Source: Acidobacteriota bacterium (GTDB taxonomy: Bacteria > Acidobacteriota > Polarisedimenticolia > Gp22-AA2). Taken from it: a DNA stretch of 6,687 nt. Position numbers and translations under genes: made by a program. The notes under the pieces were generated by a model. It worked only from the letters and a program-made list of their open reading frames with translations, was not told the origin of the DNA and did not search any database. The stretch lies in NCBI GenBank assembly GCA_027297005.1, contig JAPUIN010000228.1, positions 1 through 6,687 of the forward strand, given 5' to 3'. Of this stretch, positions 6,049 through 6,687 are shown in pieces. The stretch's first letter is position 1, and each line of letters opens with the position of its first letter.

Positions 6049-6687
6049 CGAACGCCCCCAGTCGTTTCGCCACGGTCAGGTAGATCCCCATGATGACAAT
6101 CGGGACGACGGTGAACGCGGCGGCGAGCGGGATGTTCCCCGCCGTTCCCTGGTGCGCCAGGACCGCCTGCCCGATGAACAGACTCGAGTTGCCGAGCGTG
6201 CCCGGCACGATGAAATCACCGAGCGTCAGCGAGAACGTGAAGATCGAACCCGCGACCGCGCCGGGAAACGCGAGCGGCAGGGTCACGCGACGGAAGGTAT
6301 GAAGCGGCCGGGCGCCGAGATCGCTCGAGGCTTCGAGCAGCGAGGTCGGGACGCGCTCGAGGGCCGCCTCGATCGGCAGGATCATGTACGGCAGCCAGAC
6401 GTAGAGGAAGACCAGGAACGTGCCGATCGCCGAGACCGACAGTGACGGGCCGCCGATGACGGGGAGGGACAGCAACCCGTCGAGGAGCCAGGTCAGGTGG
6501 GTCTTCTCCAGGACCCAGCTGATAATCCCTTCTCGGGCCAGGATCAGCTTCCAGGAGTAGACCCGGACGAGATAGCTCGACCAGAGCGGCAGCAGGACAC
6601 CGAGGGTGAGCGCCGCCTTGATGCGCGGCGAAGCATAGCGCGCCATGTAATAGGCCAGGGGAAACGCCAGCAGGGCCGCAGCAACCG
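6038..6687 (-). CDS. potB: ABC transporter inner-membrane permease, PotB type (5' end outside window)
   Basis: This is the first permease of the PotBC pair; 215 codons are visible and the frame stays open to the right edge, so the N-terminus and first membrane helix are missing. The visible part begins in a membrane helix ([19 protein letters not shown]), followed by a hallmark PotB stretch [19 protein letters not shown] and a loop with GIISWVLEK. The EAA loop (bases 6334-6275) reads E-ASSDLGA, then F-RRVTLP, followed by [15 protein letters not shown], which is highly typical of PotB-family permeases. The Met at 6646 should not be taken as the start because coding sense continues in frame upstream of it. 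The stop at 6038-6040 lies within the start of potC. An ATP-binding protein gene (potA-like) and a periplasmic binding protein gene are expected upstream, beyond the window. The substrate class is inferred from family only. Confidence 0.88.
   Translation of the reverse strand, partial: VAAALLAFPLAYYMARYASPRIKAALTLGVLLPLWSSYLVRVYSWKLILAREGIISWVLEKTHLTWLLDGLLSLPVIGGPSLSVSAIGTFLVFLYVWLPYMILPIEAALERVPTSLLEASSDLGARPLHTFRRVTLPLAFPGAVAGSIFTFSLTLGDFIVPGTLGNSSLFIGQAVLAHQGTAGNIPLAAAFTVVPIVIMGIYLTVAKRLGAFDAL

Overview
The window is GC-rich chromosomal DNA from a bacterium, with six protein-coding genes or gene parts and no RNA gene, CRISPR array or mobile element that I can see. The high GC content, the strongly GC-biased third codon positions, a hydrolase with a probable export signal (suggesting an envelope with a periplasm) and the gene families present fit an uncultured soil- or sediment-type lineage such as Acidobacteriota or a neighbouring phylum. 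That placement is an impression from style, not a result, and I hold it weakly.

Layout, left to right. (1) 1-266, minus strand: the N-terminal part of a dicarboxylate/amino-acid:cation symporter, cut by the left window edge. (2) 361-2208, minus: a complete 615-residue B12-binding-type radical SAM enzyme with a CxxxCxxC cluster motif, an unusually long linker before the conserved FWDDNLY strand, and a Pro/Ala-rich tail. (3) 2209-2515: a gene-free stretch, relatively AT-rich, with an operator-like inverted repeat. (4) 2516-3412, minus: a multi-pass membrane protein of unknown role with a doubtful C-terminal tail. (5) 3413-3723: a divergent control region. (6) 3724-5085, plus: a probably exported M20-type zinc hydrolase of the allantoate amidohydrolase/N-carbamoyl-amino-acid hydrolase family. 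(7) 5176-6687, minus: two overlapping inner-membrane permease genes of a PotBC-type ABC importer; the upstream one is cut by the right window edge.

How the genes may work together: the PotBC-type permeases form one translationally coupled operon whose ATPase and binding-protein genes must lie outside the window. They converge on the M20 hydrolase. An exported hydrolase that releases amino acids, ammonia or ureido compounds beside importers for polyamine-like solutes and for dicarboxylates or acidic amino acids would suit nitrogen scavenging, but only proximity supports this. The radical SAM gene and the membrane-protein gene are on the same strand but 307 bases apart, so they are probably separate transcription units. 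The radical SAM enzyme is the least predictable gene by function and the best candidate for undescribed biochemistry. I do not see a clearly new multi-gene system in this window.
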